64,000 nucleotides of DNA, taken from assembly GCA_020631735.1 (NCBI GenBank), contig CM036223.1, forward strand, positions 4,688,191 through 4,752,190, read 5' to 3'. The translations under genes and the position numbers were made by a program. Under the pieces are notes generated by a model. That model had not been told where the DNA came from and made no database searches. It saw only the letters and a program-made list of their open reading frames with translations. Of the stretch, positions 54,523 to 64,000 are shown one piece after another; position 1 is the stretch's first letter, and the number at the start of each line of letters is the position of its first letter. This DNA is from Saccharum officinarum (Eukaryota; Streptophyta; Magnoliopsida; Poales; Poaceae).

Positions 54523-57300
54523 CTTGAGCAGGACATATGGGTAGTGAGGTATAGCCTGAACTTGGCAAGTGATGGTCTTCCAAGGATTGCATGATATGAT
54601 GTCTCAAAGTCTGCAACTTCAAATTGGATGAATTCGGTTCAGTAATTGGTTGGTGTTCCAAATGTAACAGGTAGAGTAAATCGTCCGAGCAGCATAATAG
54701 CCTTGTCGGGTACTATTCTATAGAATGGCACTCCTATTGGGGTAATCAACCCGGCAGCCCTATCTTCCTTAGCGTTTCTAAAAATATGATGTTGAGTCTA
54801 GCTCCTCCATCGATCAGGACCTTGGTGACTATCATCCCTACTATAGTTGGATCTAAGACTAGTGGATATAGGCCAGCATTCCAACGCTAGTCCATTAATC
54901 TTCTCTTGAAAACTAGAATGGGTACTGTGACAATTCAGGTACCTTGGGACGGCTGGTTGAGTTGCCATGATGCTGTGGAGAGCCAGCTTGTCTTGGTGCT
55001 TACTTCTGGAACCTAGAACTCTAGAGAAGATTATTGCAACTGTTCCCTTCGGCTGTTGGAAACCTTTGTCTTCTGGTTTGTCTTCGTCTTTCTTCTTGTT
55101 ATCTTCTTCTTTATCCTTGTTTTTTCCTTTTCTGCATACCGATCAATGAAAATTCGGCAATCTCCTGTTGTGTGGTTTCCTTGCGGGTGCTATATACAAT
55201 GCATATTCTCAATGTCTTCAAATCTCCTGAATTTTGAAATTTTTTGTTTTGTCAGCCATCGCGACGGTGTTGTCTGGTCCACGCTTCCTGTCTAGATGTC
55301 TGATGTTTGAAAAATTTCTCCTATCCGAGTTGTCTCTATTGTTTTCTCGGTTATTTCTGTACGGAAATCTTTCCTTCGTCTTTTCTTCTACCATGATCAT
55401 CTTTTCTACTGCGTGTCTGAATTCTTCATTGTTCCTTGAGTTCTCTTTGCAAAAATCTTGAAATTGCCATTTAGCCATGATCCTGTGAGAAAAGGCATTG
55501 ATCACTTCTCGTTCGATGATGTCATGTACTTGGGCACGTAATTCTTCAAAATGTCGATAATAATCCCTGAGGCTTTCGTCTCCCTTCTGCTTGAGTCCTT
55601 TTAGCTCCGCATGCGTGATGGGATGTGTAATGATGCCTATGAAATTTTCGCAGAAAGCTCTTTACAAATCCTCCCAGCCTCTAATTGATCCTAGGTTCAA
55701 TTTGTTGAACCATTGGAGGGGCATGCTTTCTAGGGCCATGGGAAAGAACAATGTCTTGATATCGTCGTCTCCGCCAGCTAGTTCAATTGATTGCAAGTAG
55801 ATTCTGAGGCACTGCCTTGGTTTCGGTCTTCCCATCATATTTGGAGTGGTTTGATGGCTTGAACTTGTGAGGCAGTCGTACTAAAGCAAGTCGCCTTGAA
55901 AAATAGGGAAACCTATCATGCATTCCGGCTTCTCTGTGTTTTGACTCAGCCCCTTCTTATCAGCTATCATTTAGCCCAGGAAGAAATCGTGGGGATGAGT
56001 GGTAAGATGCTTTGCTCCTTTCTTCTCTCGGATGCTCGACTTGATTACTTTGGGCATGGTCTCTTCTTTTCTTTCAATTCTGGCTCCCGTTTGGTCCTAG
56101 CCTTTCGAAGGTAGACCTCCTTTGGCTTTGTGATTCTTGGACAGTTGTTCTAGCAAGAAGCTTGGAACGAGTTCTTCCATCATGTGCCTTCAGGGCCGTT
56201 GTCTGGAGAACTTCTCGGAGTTGTACTTGTTCCTCGTCAGGATGCAAGATCGCTTCGAGTTCTTCTAGCGCCTCTCGTATCTTGTCATAAGGAGCTCTGT
56301 GTGCTCCGGCCACGTGCCTCTCTTTGTCTTATCTCTCTGATTTCATCTTGTTGTATTCGGCCAGCTCTGCTTTGTATGTGTCCCAAGCTTTTTTTCGTTG
56401 CCTGGCACGGCGTCTGCGACCTTCTTTTAGTTTGTTCCTTCTTTCTCTAGCTCATTTTTGGTCCTCAGACTTGCCATCATACTCAGGAGCATTAAGTGAT
56501 ATGTTTGATTCTGATTCGTCCAAAGACCTAATGTCAGGTGCAGTTGGTGGCATCGATGGTGGCCGTTGAATCATGAGGACTTCTCGAGCTAGCTCTACCC
56601 CTACCCTGCTAGAGTTGCTGACGACTTCAGTTAGAGCATCGGCATCACGGAACGCTCTGCCTTCTTGGTAAGGTAGAGTGATAGCTTCATCAACTAGTCG
56701 AGTATTACTGCTCTGGGAAAGAGTACCTGGCCAATGGAGTAGGCAATCTTGAGATGTTATGGTAATATAAGGCCTTCCTGTGCTCTGGTAAGATGTAGCC
56801 TCTGTACTGGACCGGCTGCTTTTCAGAGTAAGTCTTGATAAGCCCTTGCCACGTTGTTGAGTCTGGTTGGGAGGCGACCCAACTTCCTAGAAGAACCTTG
56901 AAATAGGTTTGAATTGATCTCTTGAAGAGTTGATGCTGTGTTTCAGAGTCCAATTGGAAAAGAACTCGGCTTGTCTCTAAAAGAACTCGGATTGGACCCC
57001 GAAAAGGAATCTGACCCGGACGCTAAGTCGAGTCTGATTGTCATCGGAGCCTGAGTCGATTCGGACAACGTAAGGCCTGAGAATCTTTTGGCAAGATCCC
57101 CGGCTGACCCCGTCGAAAGAGTGAGTTCCTCGCGGGCCTCCTGAGCTTTGATGAGACGTCCTTGGAGGTTGCCCTCATCGCCCGCCTCGCAACCCCACGA
57201 TCCGAAGATGAAGATTGATCCCGTTGGGAATGTCATGTTGTTGAAATCCATAGAGCTCTTGATCGCGATTGCGCCGAAAGCCCCTACCTGGCGTGCCAGC
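54523..57300 (-). pseudogene. Tat gag and protease region, decayed
   Basis: The minus strand starts with MDFNNMTFPTGSIFIFGSWG at 57251, typical of Tat gag N-termini, and continues in broken frames: 56705-56953, 56074-56313, and a capsid C-terminal piece (INAFSHRIMAKWQFQDFCKE, 55440-55500). Stops and shifts separate all pieces. No zinc knuckle or protease catalytic motif is clear, although 54600-54960 includes protease-like phrases. Plus-strand ORFs here are shadows. Confidence 0.75.
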
Positions 57301-57758
57301 TATTGGTGTTTGACCACCGATAGCCCATCACGGGGGTACTCGGGACAGTTGTTCGGGCTTCGGCATATGCTAGAACTCGATGGTGAACGCAGAGACAGTC
57401 GATTTATACTGGTTCGGGCCCTCGATCGTAATCGAGTAATAGCCTTTACGTCCAGTCGGCGTTAACCTTTACATTGGATTAATTGTGTTGTATTGTCTCC
57501 TCTTACAGGGGTGCCCACGCCCTCTCTTTATATCGATAGAGAAGGTTGTGGTGCGGTTACAATCCTAGTCGGATCCAAAGAAGGTGTCCTGAACTAAATA
57601 CAGAAGTTACTTTCTATAGGATCCTGCTAGTCTGACCTATTCTACTTGGGTTCGGTGTAGCGAACGCTGCACCTCTCCTTGCTCCAGTCCGTGGGCCAAG
57701 CCAGGGCCCACAACTCGTAGTCATATCGTTGGAGAACCCTGTGGGTCCCGCATCGACA
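57301..57758 (-). repeat. 5' LTR (right copy) of the Tat element
   Basis: Aligns end to end with 40486-40946; ends GCATCGACA before the GGTAC duplication. Its left edge TATTGGTGTTTGACC lacks the TGTCAG seen in the other copy. Confidence 0.88.
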
Positions 57759-57763
57759 GGTAC

Positions 57764-57856
57764 CTTGTCTACCACACTATATTTGTTTAATTTTAATTAC
57801 TACCTTAATTAGTATCTAATTAGTTCTTGTTTGGCTTATCATTGTGCCTATAAAAG
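57764..57856 (+). other. Rest of the Helitron Rep intron after the insertion
   Basis: CTTGTCTACC onward continues the intron whose donor is at 40482; it ends at the acceptor AAAAG before 57857. The LTR element sits four bases inside this intron. Confidence 0.6.
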
Positions 57857-59503
57857 GTACAATGCACCGACATCCTCATAGGTTGCTACTATATGGACCA
57901 AAGGAAATGACCCCCAGAGATGTTTTGATAGGAGTGTGCTAGTGTATGCAAGAGGAGACTGCCCACTATATATCAAAGCATATCATGGTTGTTATGATCC
58001 ATTGTCATATCCTTTATTTAATCCCAGGGGAGAAACTGGTTAGAATAAATTTATGCCATATAGTGGATCATCTACTGTTCAAGCTACTACTACTCCTGTT
58101 GAGCCTACAGGTTTAATATCCTTATATTAGTAGGGTAGATATAAATTCAAACCTATCTAACTTTGTACTCATTTTTCTAATAATTTTTCATTATACACAG
58201 ATGAGGCTAAAAATGACGCTGACATACAGCAAGGTGAATACTTAAGTAGCCTTGTGGAGGAAAATCAATCTAGAAAATTTGTGACAGCACGGGAATACTA
58301 TTGTTTCTTAATGCAAGTTAGAAAGGGTCTTTTTAACATCATGTTATTCGGAGGACAACTTTTCCAGCAGTGGGCTGTTGACATGTATATCAAGATTGAG
58401 TCTATGAGGCTTGATTGGTATTCTAACCCGACAAACCAAAAACTCATACGGGTGAACTATATCAGGTGAGGCAAATGTGTTCTTTGCAAAATTATATTAG
58501 TATATAATTATATTATATATGTCATTATTAAATAATCACTGAAAATGGGTTTATTGTGCTGGTTGATGTAGTTTCTAACGGAGAGACCAGAGCTTCTGAA
58601 GTTGGCAAGAGAATTGTTTTTCCATGGTCTTTCCCGGGGGTGATCGTGACATGATGCGACGGTACCTTAATGCAATGGCCATTGCGCAGCGTTTTGGCAA
58701 ACCAGATTATTTCATCACGATGACATGCAATCCGCACTGGCAAGAGATAACAAAAAAATCTAGAGCCTGGCCAGCAACCACAAGACAGACCAGACCTGGT
58801 TTCAAGAGTATACAGGGCCAAGTTACGATCATTGATGGATTTATTGGTCAAGAAAAAGTACTTTGGAGATGTTGCAGCCTATGTGCACGTCACGGGATTT
58901 CAAAAAAGGGGCTTGCCGCATGAACACATCCTATTGATTATGCACTCAAGAAGTAAGTTGACAAACTCTAATGCATATGACAAGCATATTTGTGCAGAGA
59001 TACCAGACAAGGACAAGTACCATGTGTTGCACGAACTTGTGATTAAGCATATGCTACATGGACCATGTGGCGTCTTAAATAGAAAGTGTCCCGGTATGGT
59101 TGATGGAGCCTGTCAGTTTCAGTATCCTCGACAATTTTGTGAGGCAACACAATAGGGCAAAGATTCATATCCTTTGTACAGGAGGAGAGATGATGGACGG
59201 CGAGTGAAAATAAGAGGTGCTGAGTTAGACAATAGGTGGGTACTTCCATACAATCCTGGACTCCTTATGAGGTATAATTGCCACATGAACGTGGAGGCAT
59301 GCTCAAGCATCAAAGCCTGTAAGTACCTGTTTAAATATGTATACAAAGGCCATGATCGTGCTAAATTCTCAGTTGAAACTCCTAGAGTTATTAATGAGAT
59401 TCGTCGGTACCGGGATGCTAGATATATATCACCGCCTGAAGTCGTGCACAGGATTTTTGGCTTTCATCTTTTTGGTGTATATCCCTCTATTTTGCAACTC
59501 TAG
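57857..59503 (+). pseudogene. Helitron Rep (HUH endonuclease) region, decayed
   Basis: From 57857 the frame reads YNAPTSS then, after a TAG (57879), FDRSVLVYARGDCPLYIKAY and YDPLSYPLFNPRGETG; a further TAG is at 58041. The next exon has KGLFNIMLFGGQLFQQWAVD (58326-58385), then SFPGGDRDMMRRYLNAMAIA (58630-58690) and DYFITMTCNPHW. The HUH-type metal site is GLPHEHILLIM (58912-58943). The tyrosine region is KYLFKYVYKGHDRA (59322-59363). Rep nicks and rejoins Helitron ends during rolling-circle-type transposition. Stops at 59153 and near 59501, plus frame changes near 58800-58840, disable this copy. Confidence 0.87.
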
Positions 59504-59518
59504 TTACATCTACCAAAC

Positions 59519-61680
59519 ATGCAGTCTATCATTATTGATGAGTCTCAAAATCTACAAGATGTTATCAATAAGAAATCTTCAACTATGACTACACTCACAG
59601 AATACTTCAATATGAATCGTACTGATAGTTTTGCAAGGACATTATTATATAGGGAGTTCCCAGAACATTACCGGTGGATCAGTGGTCGCAAGGTGTGGCA
59701 GAGAAGAAAGAATAAGGCAGGACAGATTGGTAGGATTGTGTATGCGCACCCAGCAAAGGGGGAGAGATATTTCTTAAGAGTGCTTCTAAACCATGTAAGA
59801 GGTTCAACCTCATATAAGGATTTAAGAACAGTGGATGGCATCACATACTCTACATTCAGAGAAACATGTGAAAAGAGAGGGCTTGTTCAGACAGATAAAT
59901 CCCTTGATGATGCCTTGGTTGATGCTGAAACTTTTCAGATGCCAGCCGTACTACGGAGATTATTTGTAACTATTCTTGTATTTTGTGAGGCCACCAATGT
60001 ACGTGAGCTATGGGAGAAACACAAGGATTCATTGTCTGAGGCTTATAAAAGAGATAATTCTAACTCAAGTGTTGTCGAGCAAATGGTGCTGAGAGACATT
60101 AGAGATATACTTCAGCCCATGGGGAAGGATATCAAAAATTATGATCTTCCTGAGCTCAATGATGCAGGTAGGTTTCATGCAAATGAATTTTTATTTTTTA
60201 ATAATTATTCGATATTTTTCTAGCAAGATTAACATTTTTGCATTCATGAAAATTGACAGTTCAATTTTCCAATGACATGATGAGAGAGGTCAGAGAGGAG
60301 CTTTCCATACAAGTAGACCAAGAACATTTGGATATATATAAATCTCTTAACAATGAACAACGAGTAGGATTTGATGAAATCATGCATCATGTATTGAATA
60401 ACAAGAGCCGGGTGTTCTTCGTTGATGGTCCAGGAGGAACAGGCAAGACATTCCTATACAAGGAAATTCTTGCTAGAGTGCGCTCGGAGGGATTAATATG
60501 AATTGCTACTGCAACTTCTAGCATAGCAGCATCAATATTGTCTGGAGGACGCACGACACACTCAAGATTCAAAGTCCCGATTACACTTGCTGAGAATAGC
60601 ACATGCAACTTTGGAAAGCAAAGCGGCACCGCAGAGTTACTTCGTAGGGCATCCTTGATTACATGGGATGAGGCTGCTATGACCTGTCGTCAAGCGGTTG
60701 AGTGTCTTGATAGGTCTCTGCAAGATATTATGAACTGTTCATTGCCGTTCGGGGGTAAAGTTATGGTGTTTGGAGGAGATTTTAGACAGGTGCTTCCTGT
60801 GGTTCCACGTGGAACTAGAGCACAAGTAACTGATGCGTCATTGCAGAGATCTTATTTATGGGAAAATATAAGGAAGATAAGATTGACACGTAACATGAGG
60901 GCTCAAACTGACCCATGGTTTTCAAGTTACCTCCTTAGAATTGGGAATGGAAATGAAGAAACCATCGAAAATGATTATGTTCGCTTGCCAGAAGATATTG
61001 TGATTGGTTATACAGATGACAATGAAGATTCCATAAACACACTCATTCAGCATGGTTTCCCATCACTTGAGGAGAATGCGAGATCTGCGGAGTATATGAG
61101 CACACGTGCCATCCTTTCCACAAAAAATGAGCAGGTTGATCAACTAAACACAAAGATGATTGCCATGTTCCAGGTGAGGAGAAGGTTTATCATAGCTTTG
61201 ACTCTGTTGATGATGATTCAAGAAACAACTACCCAATTGAGTTTCTGAATTCCATCACTCCAAATGGTCTCCCTCCACATGTGCTAATAGTAAAAATCAA
61301 CTGCCCTGTCATCCTACTCCCTAATCTTAATCCTAATAATGGCTTGTGCAATGGAACAAGACTAATGGTTAGAGCATTCCAAGACAATGCAATTGACGCA
61401 GAAATCATTGGTGGCCAACATCAAGGAAAGAGGGTGCTCATAACTAGGATCCCTATGTCTCCATCAGATGATATTTCGCTCCCTTTCAAGTTAAAGAGGA
61501 AACAATTCTCAATTCGGTTGAGTTTTGCAATGACCATCAATAAAGCGCAAGGGCAAAACCATCCCAAATGTTGGGATCTATCTTCTAGAACATGTGTTCT
61601 CACATGGACAACTCTACGTTGCATTGTTGATGGGTGTGTCAAGATCAACAACAAGAGTTTTAGCTAAACCAAATCGGGAA
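59519..61680 (+). pseudogene. Helitron PIF1-family helicase region
   Basis: 59519 to about 60165 encodes the linker (YFNMNRTDSFARTLLYREFP, GRIVYAHPAKGERYFLRVLL). An intron GTAGGT...TTGACAG (about 60168-60259) follows. The PIF1 motor has Walker A GPGGTGKT (60427-60450), motif Ia ATATSSIAA, Walker B-type TWDEAAM (60661-60681), FGGDFRQVLPVV (60770-60805) and LTRNMR. The C-terminal motif AMTINKAQGQ is near 61530-61558. A TGA at 60499 and frame changes near 61165-61280 and 61558 break the ORF. The helicase would unwind donor DNA as Rep works. Confidence 0.88.
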
Positions 61681-61816
61681 TTGGATTCCACAGGAAACAC
61701 CACCAAGAATATTGTTTATAAAGACGTCCTAAATTGTTGATTAACGTTGGGTATACTTACTCAAAATTTTTATTTTTTGTCCTTCATCTTTTTCTTTTAT
61801 TTAATTTAATTTCATT

Positions 61817-62380
61817 TCATTTGTACTGTTGACAGGTGTGAAGCCTTCTTAGCATTCCCTCAGACATACGAGCAGATACATGGAAAGATGGCATCTTCAG
61901 TTTATATATCACAAAAAAGAATGTCCTCTCATTGTTCTCATGTGTTGTAATGCAAAGCCAAATCGTATCTTCTTTTAATATGTGCGGTGAAATTCCAATT
62001 ACTTTGGCATGGCTTAATGCCCTGAGTTCTGAAAGCTCCATCACAATTAAGTTTAGCAAAGCTTTCTGATGGTTGACTCCGTTTCGGTCTTGTCGGACGA
62101 AGAACAGGATCTGATCTGAATTTTTCAAACACTAAACATTCTTCACGTTCTGATCATTTGTGCTACCTGTGTGCTACTTCTCGGCCTCTTCCCTTCACAC
62201 ACGGCACATCGCTCGCTCCACCGGAGATACATCAGAATGACTACCAGGCGTTGAGTTGCATCTTTAAGTTTGATCACCTCCTCTACTGCTTGAGGTGAAG
62301 TTGTCGCAGCTAGGAGGATCCTGACCTGCTCAAGCTGGAGCTCATTCCATATCTGACGCAATGAACACACAAATATCTAA
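61817..62380 (-). pseudogene. Captured RNase-H-like (RVT_3/zf-RVT type) fragment
   Basis: Minus-strand 62143-62370 (VRILLAATTSPQAVEEVIKL, LVVILMYLRWSERCAVCEGK) resembles the linker before the RNase H domain in plant non-LTR-type proteins. Further on, AKLNCDGAFR (near 62060) is the start of an RVT_3 RNase H fold, and ELRALSHAKVIGIS a later helix. The pieces are in different frames. It lies between helicase and Helitron 3' end, so capture by the Helitron is the likely origin. Confidence 0.6.
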
Positions 62381-62986
62381 TCTCATTCCCCGTCGTCTCA
62401 AATACACCCGCAGAGCCAAGCTATTATGTCCGAGTTAAATACACAAGGCGACGTTGTCACGTATCTACAGAAGAAGAACAAGATGCGTGAACTCCATTCA
62501 GGTGATGTCATGATGACATCACCATGACATATTTTCCTATATCAAAATAAATGATAAAATACATACCGTATACGTTTTCATGTCTAAAAATAAATGGGAA
62601 AATACATAACAAATATATGAGGGCGCAATGGTAGCGCCTGTGCTAACGCAACGGCTTCATTTCAACAAATATATTTTGTAGGCTATATAGCAAATTAATA
62701 AGTTAACTTATTATCTGTCATTCACAGAGGTCACATTCACTGGGGACGGAATTCATAGTGGACATTTTGAAGAGCAATGCAAATGAATGTACAGATAATA
62801 TCCCTGGAGAACTCCAAAATCTACTCCAACAAATAAATTAGCGGTAATATACGAGACATGACTTTATTATGCCTTGTTATGCATTAGCATTTTCCAGATA
62901 TACACGGTTATATACAATTGAGTGTGACTTAAACTATCAAAAAATATCGTTGTTCCGTTCTTTTTAAGTGCACCCCTGAAATGAAG

Positions 62987-63014
62987 CCGTGGCATGCCAC
63001 GGGCATTATACTAG
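62987..63014 (+). other. Helitron 3' terminus: hairpin and CTAG
   Basis: The perfect 16-bp palindrome CCGTGGCATGCCACGG (62987-63002) can form a six-base stem with CATG loop. Eight bases later comes CTAG (63011-63014) followed by host T. Confidence 0.85.
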
Positions 63015-63021
63015 TTCCTCA

Positions 63022-63136
63022 TTAAAGGTACACATGTAGTCTCTTTATATACATGTAGTCTTCAGGGCATATACGGTAGCCTCCAAGGCTCATATGGTAT
63101 GAGCCCATCAATCCTCTAACTGAGGAAATTCTTAAC
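63022..63136. repeat. 115-bp direct repeat, first copy
   Basis: TTAAAGGTACACATGTAGTC through GAGGAAATTCTTAACA recurs at 63885-64000 with about five differences. It begins seven bases after the Helitron end. Confidence 0.85.
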
Positions 63137-63275
63137 AAGAAGTTCCTTGTGAATTGTGATCACAAAACATCAATAAAAATGTTTTGGGAGATCATATAAC
63201 CTATATCTCAAGACTCAAGTAGTCAACCAACCAGAAAAGATATTTCATATATACATACATGGGTCCATACGTATA

Positions 63276-63440
63276 TCTATACCTAATAATCTATACCTAA
63301 TAATCTATACCTAATAATAAAGAGGCAAAATTTCAGGTATTTTTTTCGTCCATCCATTTTTCTTAGTCTATCCCCTCTAACTATCGAACAATGTAGAGTT
63401 TCTTCCGTCTAGATTTATATATATAACCCGTGCTCATACG
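63276..63440 (+). mobile_element. Helitron 5' terminus present as three tandem 14-bp copies
   Basis: TCTATACCTAATAA occurs at 63276, 63290 and 63304, the last followed by TAAAGAGGCAAAATTTCAGG. The last copy plus flank is the classic grass Helitron 5' end (TCTATACCTAATAATAAAG...). The body probably runs rightward, but no hairpin-CTAG end is found before 63885, so its extent is unknown. Confidence 0.6.
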
Positions 63441-63884
63441 AGTTAGAAATAGCTCGCATCTAGACTCATATGGAGTCCAATTATAAGACGGACACCAGAA
63501 TAGCTACAACTCCTAATCCAAATAGGTCCTTTAAAAAACGGACACAACACAGAAAAGAACTCTCCATCCCGTGGGGAAAAAACCCAGATGCCTGGTCTTC
63601 GGCAAGAAATAGGATTCCTACACATATACGTATATGTAACTTGCTCATGCATTATCTGTTTTGGTTACAACTATCTCTATTTACTTGGCCAGGCTAAAGC
63701 GTACAGGATTCCTAATCCCTATTTACTTGGCCATGCTAAAGCGTACATGATTTTCCTAAGTCAAGTACGAATACAACTTCCTCTTTCCATGACTGGCCGA
63801 ATAATTAATCTTCTTTCCTATCTCAAATATTTCCCAAATCTGACTCAAGCACGGACTCTTACCATAATTTTAGCCAAACCTAGA
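63441..63884. other. No gene; probable Helitron interior or remnant
   Basis: AT-rich with an imperfect tandem phrase TTTACTTGGCCA(G/T)GCTAAAG (63679 and 63722). Short ORFs only. Confidence 0.45.
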
Positions 63885-64000
63885 ATAAAGGTACACATGT
63901 AGTCTCTTTATATAGATGTAGCCTTCAGGGCATATACGGTAGCCTCCAAGGCTCATATGGTATGAGCCCATCAATCCTCTAATAGAGGAAATTCTTAACA
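63885..64000. repeat. 115-bp direct repeat, second copy, cut by window end
   Basis: Matches 63022-63136; the next repeat bases would lie beyond the window. The two copies flank about 750 bp. Confidence 0.85.

Larger units (their letters stand above)
40486..57758 (-). mobile_element. Tat-lineage Ty3/gypsy element inserted in the Helitron
   Basis: LTRs at 40486-40946 and 57301-57758 are flanked by the 5-bp duplication GGTAC (40481-40485, 57759-57763). Gag and the start of pol are on the minus strand, so the right LTR is 5'. Next to it, on the minus strand, is TGGCACGCCAGGTAGGGGC, the primer-site type of Tat/RIRE2-like elements. By hand count the two LTRs differ at roughly 45 of 460 positions, mostly transitions, so the insertion is old. 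Later elements sit inside it, and the pol core is missing or in the N gap. Confidence 0.9.
37184..63014 (+). mobile_element. Autonomous-type Helitron, split by a 17.3-kb LTR element nest
   Basis: Rep-helicase coding parts lie at 38571-40481 and 57857-61680. The 3' terminus is clear (hairpin 62987-63002, CTAG 63011-63014, then T). The proposed 5' terminus is TCTCTTATCTACCCTACTAA at 37184, preceded by A; it has the TC start and typical composition but is less secure. Without the inserted retroelement the Helitron would be about 8.6 kb. It carries a tetraspanin fragment before the transposase gene and an RNase-H-like fragment after it. Stops throughout the Rep-helicase gene show it is inactive. 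Confidence 0.75.

Noticed and set aside
54266..56570. Plus-strand Phe/Leu/Ser-rich ORFs as membrane proteins
   Set aside because: They are antisense shadows of Tat gag-pol on the minus strand.

Overview
This window looks like a repeat-rich stretch of a grass (Poaceae) nuclear genome, most likely a panicoid such as the sorghum/Miscanthus/sugarcane group. The support is indirect: split genes with GT-AG introns, GC-rich 5' ends on the gene remnants, Ty3/gypsy chromovirus and Tat-type elements, grass MITE families and plant-type Helitrons. I see no intact host gene, no tRNA or rRNA, and no bacterial-style operon.

Layout, left to right. 1-5401 is a chromodomain Ty3/gypsy element, truncated by the window edge, with nearly identical LTRs. 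5949-6660 (minus) is a decayed SRR1-like gene. 8592-10202 is the promoter, leader intron and N-terminal half of an NFRKB/INO80-associated-type gene, full of single-base indels and ending at a 100-N gap. 10303-12706 is the 3' half of a second chromovirus. 13228-16062 is probably a non-autonomous Helitron carrying a pfkB-kinase fragment. 16150-19000 holds MITEs, duplications and a 5'-truncated LINE. A 3.06-kb CACTA element (19623-22682) sits in copia-like LTR sequence; 23293-28521 is AT-rich and without genes. A 500-bp hAT-type MITE (28530-29029), small MITEs and a structurally complete 3.58-kb hAT transposon with a decayed BED/hAT transposase (32601-36183) follow.

The right half is one nest. 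A decayed Rep-helicase Helitron (about 37184-63014), carrying tetraspanin and RNase-H-like fragments, is split by a 17.3-kb Tat-lineage LTR element (40486-57758, 5-bp duplication GGTAC). Inside that lie a long LTR (43470-46069) and then a very young retroelement on the minus strand with 3.25-kb LTRs (46070-53977). This youngest element has no visible reverse transcriptase or integrase. It has two tandem Gag/protease-like ORFs, both with Asp-Pro-Ser in place of the usual Asp-Ser/Thr-Gly protease triad. A second 100-N gap (53978-54077) hides the rest of its LTR, the rest of the 43470 element and most of the Tat pol gene.

The genes do not form a cooperating pathway. The window is a record of layered insertion, gene capture and decay. 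The features most worth a second look are the double-protease non-autonomous element, the Helitron 5' end repeated three times at 63276-63317, and the homopolymer indels that increase toward the second gap.
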